Assembly (NCBI GenBank): GCA_050693155.1
Contig: JBOGWA010000130.1
Span: forward strand, 1 to 15,577
DNA: 15,577 nucleotides
DNA from: JBOGWA01 sp050693155
Lineage (GTDB): Bacteria > Actinomycetota > UBA4738 > CALAEC01
Reading direction: 5' to 3'
The notes beneath the pieces were generated by a model. The model ran no database searches. It was not told where the DNA came from and saw only the letters and a program-made list of their open reading frames with translations. The translations under genes and the position numbers were made by a program. Numbering within the stretch: the stretch's first letter is position 1; the number at the start of each line of letters is the position of its first letter. This document shows, piece by piece, positions 14,555 through 15,577 of this stretch.

Positions 14555-14580
14555 CCGACTAGTAACCTACCCAGTAGTAA
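14552..14580. promoter_or_regulatory. Tandem operator-like repeats between the TetR and acyl-CoA dehydrogenase genes
   Basis: Two 14-bp direct repeats, CTACCGACTAGTAA (14552-14565) and CTACCCAGTAGTAA (14567-14580), agree at 12 of 14 positions with a 15-bp period. Each also has partial dyad symmetry, for example CTAC-CCA-GTAG in the second copy and TACTA-5-TAGTA (14550-14564) around the first. The sequence is AT-rich against the background and lies where a TetR autorepressor would bind. The first copy overlaps the candidate TetR -10 and the second overlaps the candidate dehydrogenase -10. Confidence 0.75.
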
Positions 14581-14583
14581 GAT
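14578..14583 (+). promoter_or_regulatory. Candidate -10 element of the acyl-CoA dehydrogenase gene
   Basis: TAAGAT fits TANNNT and overlaps the end of the second operator copy. It would give a leader of roughly 38 nt before the ATG at 14628. No convincing -35 is visible. Confidence 0.4.
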
Positions 14584-14617
14584 AGCTATGAAATCGAGCT
14601 TCCCCTGACACTCTGGC

Positions 14618-14623
14618 AGGAGG
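14618..14623 (+). promoter_or_regulatory. Strong ribosome binding site of the acyl-CoA dehydrogenase gene
   Basis: A full AGGAGG stands four bases before the ATG at 14628 and fixes the start of a gene that would otherwise be defined only by an open frame running out of the window. Confidence 0.8.
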
Positions 14624-14627
14624 GGCA

Positions 14628-15577
14628 ATGGACTTCAAACTCACCGAGGAACAGCTCACCACCAAGAAGTGGGCGCACGAGTTCGCGGAAACCGAGATCC
14701 GGCCGGTCGCTCCCCAGTACGACGAGACCGAGGAGTTCCCGTGGGAAGTCGTCAAGAAGGCCGCCGAGGCGGGGATCTACGGCCTTGACTTCTACGTGGA
14801 GCTCGGTGCTCAGGATCCGTCCGGCATCACGATGCCGATGCTTCTCGAGGAGATGTGTTGGGGCTGTGCGGGGATCGCGCTCGCGATCTTCGGGACGGGT
14901 CTTCCACTCGCGGCGCTTGCCGGATCGGGGACGCCGGACCAGCTCCAGGAATGGGCCCCGAAGATGTTCGGGACCCCCGAGGACCCGAAGGTCGGCGCGT
15001 TCGCGGTCACCGAGCCGAATGCCGGCTCCGACGTCTCGGCCCTCAGGACGAAGGCGGTCCGCGACGGCGATGAGTGGGTGCTGAACGGCCAGAAGGTCTT
15101 CATTACGAATGGGGGAATCGCCGCGATCCACATCGTGGTCGCCACCGTCGATCCGGACCTCGGCCACCGGGGACAGGCGGCGTTCATCATCCCGGAGGGA
15201 ACGCCCGGGATTCGCCAGGGGAAGAAGGAAAAGAAGCTCGGCATCCGCGCATCGCACACGGCCGAGGTGCTCCTCGAGGATTGCCGCGTCCCTCTCGATC
15301 ACGTCCTCGGTGGGATGGAGAAGCTCGAGGGGAAGATCGAGCGAGCCAAGAAACAGGAGAACACGAAGACCTCCCACGCGCTGAAAACGTTCGAGATGAC
15401 GCGTCCGTCGGTCGCCGCGCAGGCCGTCGGCATCGCGCGCGCCGCTCTCGAGTTCGCGGTCGACTACGCCAAGGGTCGCGAGCAGTTCGGGCGACCAATC
15501 ATCGAAAACCAGGGAATCGCGTTCAAGCTCGCCGACATGGCGCTGGAGACTGACGCGGCGAGGCTTCTGACGTGGCG
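14628..15577 (+). CDS. Acyl-CoA dehydrogenase (3' end outside window)
   Basis: The frame is open from the ATG at 14628 to the window end, giving 316 residues of an FAD-dependent acyl-CoA dehydrogenase that introduces the 2,3 double bond in acyl-CoA oxidation. The N-terminal helical domain covers about 1-120. The FAD/substrate signature AFAVTEPNAGSDVSAL begins near residue 124, followed by LNGQKVFITNGG and KLGIRASHTAEVLLEDCRVP of the beta domain. The C-terminal helical domain starts with RPSVAAQAVGIARAALEF and has YAKGREQFGRPI. Between LGGMEKL and TRPSVAAQ there is a charged, lysine-rich stretch that appears longer than in standard short-chain enzymes. The catalytic Glu usually lies beyond the point where the window ends, so chain-length class and activity cannot be judged. 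It is probably controlled by the divergent TetR protein. Confidence 0.93.
   Translation, partial: MDFKLTEEQLTTKKWAHEFAETEIRPVAPQYDETEEFPWEVVKKAAEAGIYGLDFYVELGAQDPSGITMPMLLEEMCWGCAGIALAIFGTGLPLAALAGSGTPDQLQEWAPKMFGTPEDPKVGAFAVTEPNAGSDVSALRTKAVRDGDEWVLNGQKVFITNGGIAAIHIVVATVDPDLGHRGQAAFIIPEGTPGIRQGKKEKKLGIRASHTAEVLLEDCRVPLDHVLGGMEKLEGKIERAKKQENTKTSHALKTFEMTRPSVAAQAVGIARAALEFAVDYAKGREQFGRPIIENQGIAFKLADMALETDAARLLTW

Noticed and set aside
14586..15377. Minus-strand open frame opposite the acyl-CoA dehydrogenase
   Set aside because: The plus-strand frame has a strong Shine-Dalgarno and clear acyl-CoA dehydrogenase motifs to the window end; the minus frame is its shadow.

Overview
The window is GC-rich bacterial chromosome with densely packed genes on both strands and strong G/C preference at third codon positions. 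Several features suggest an actinomycete (Actinomycetota), probably an uncultured lineage: 11-bp PHO-box direct repeats like those bound by Streptomyces PhoP, a class III cyclase/STAND ATPase/TPR protein of a kind common in mycobacteria and relatives, candidate leaderless starts, and AAAC-type lipoboxes. This placement is an inference; there is no rRNA or other phylogenetic marker here. I saw no tRNA, rRNA, CRISPR array, insertion sequence or phage gene.

Region 1 (1-414, +) is the 3' part of a D-2-hydroxyacid dehydrogenase cut by the window edge. Region 2 (455-7053, -) is a complete phosphate uptake and sensing locus, in transcription order pstS, pstC, pstA, pstB, phoU, phoB, phoR. From pstC onward every pair of neighbours overlaps by 1-26 bp. 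A long hairpin separates pstS from pstC, and a two-unit PHO box lies upstream of pstS. Just upstream is an unrecognised 93-residue gene (7069-7350, -) with its own matching PHO box.

Region 3 (7439-10087, +) is a large signalling protein divergent from the small gene: an N-terminal class III nucleotidyl cyclase-like domain, an NB-ARC/AfsR-type STAND ATPase and TPR-like repeats. Region 4 (10120-11271, -) encodes a membrane-anchored DUF3179 protein. Divergent from it, region 5 (11430-13072, +) holds 4-hydroxyphenylpyruvate dioxygenase (tyrosine catabolism) and a closely coupled cupin protein. A lipoprotein with a cupredoxin-like C-terminal domain follows (13125-13892, +) and ends at a perfect 14-bp terminator hairpin.

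Region 6 (13943-15577) is a TetR-family repressor (-) divergent from the start of an acyl-CoA dehydrogenase gene (+, cut by the window end). Their 88-bp gap carries two tandem 14-bp operator-like repeats, each overlapping a candidate -10 box of one of the two genes.

The best-supported regulatory logic is as follows. The sensor PhoR and regulator PhoB are encoded at the 3' end of the operon whose promoter they probably activate, giving a feedback loop. The same regulator probably also drives the unrecognised small gene, and perhaps affects the cyclase/STAND gene that shares its intergenic region. That small gene and its PHO box are the most promising unexplained items in the window.
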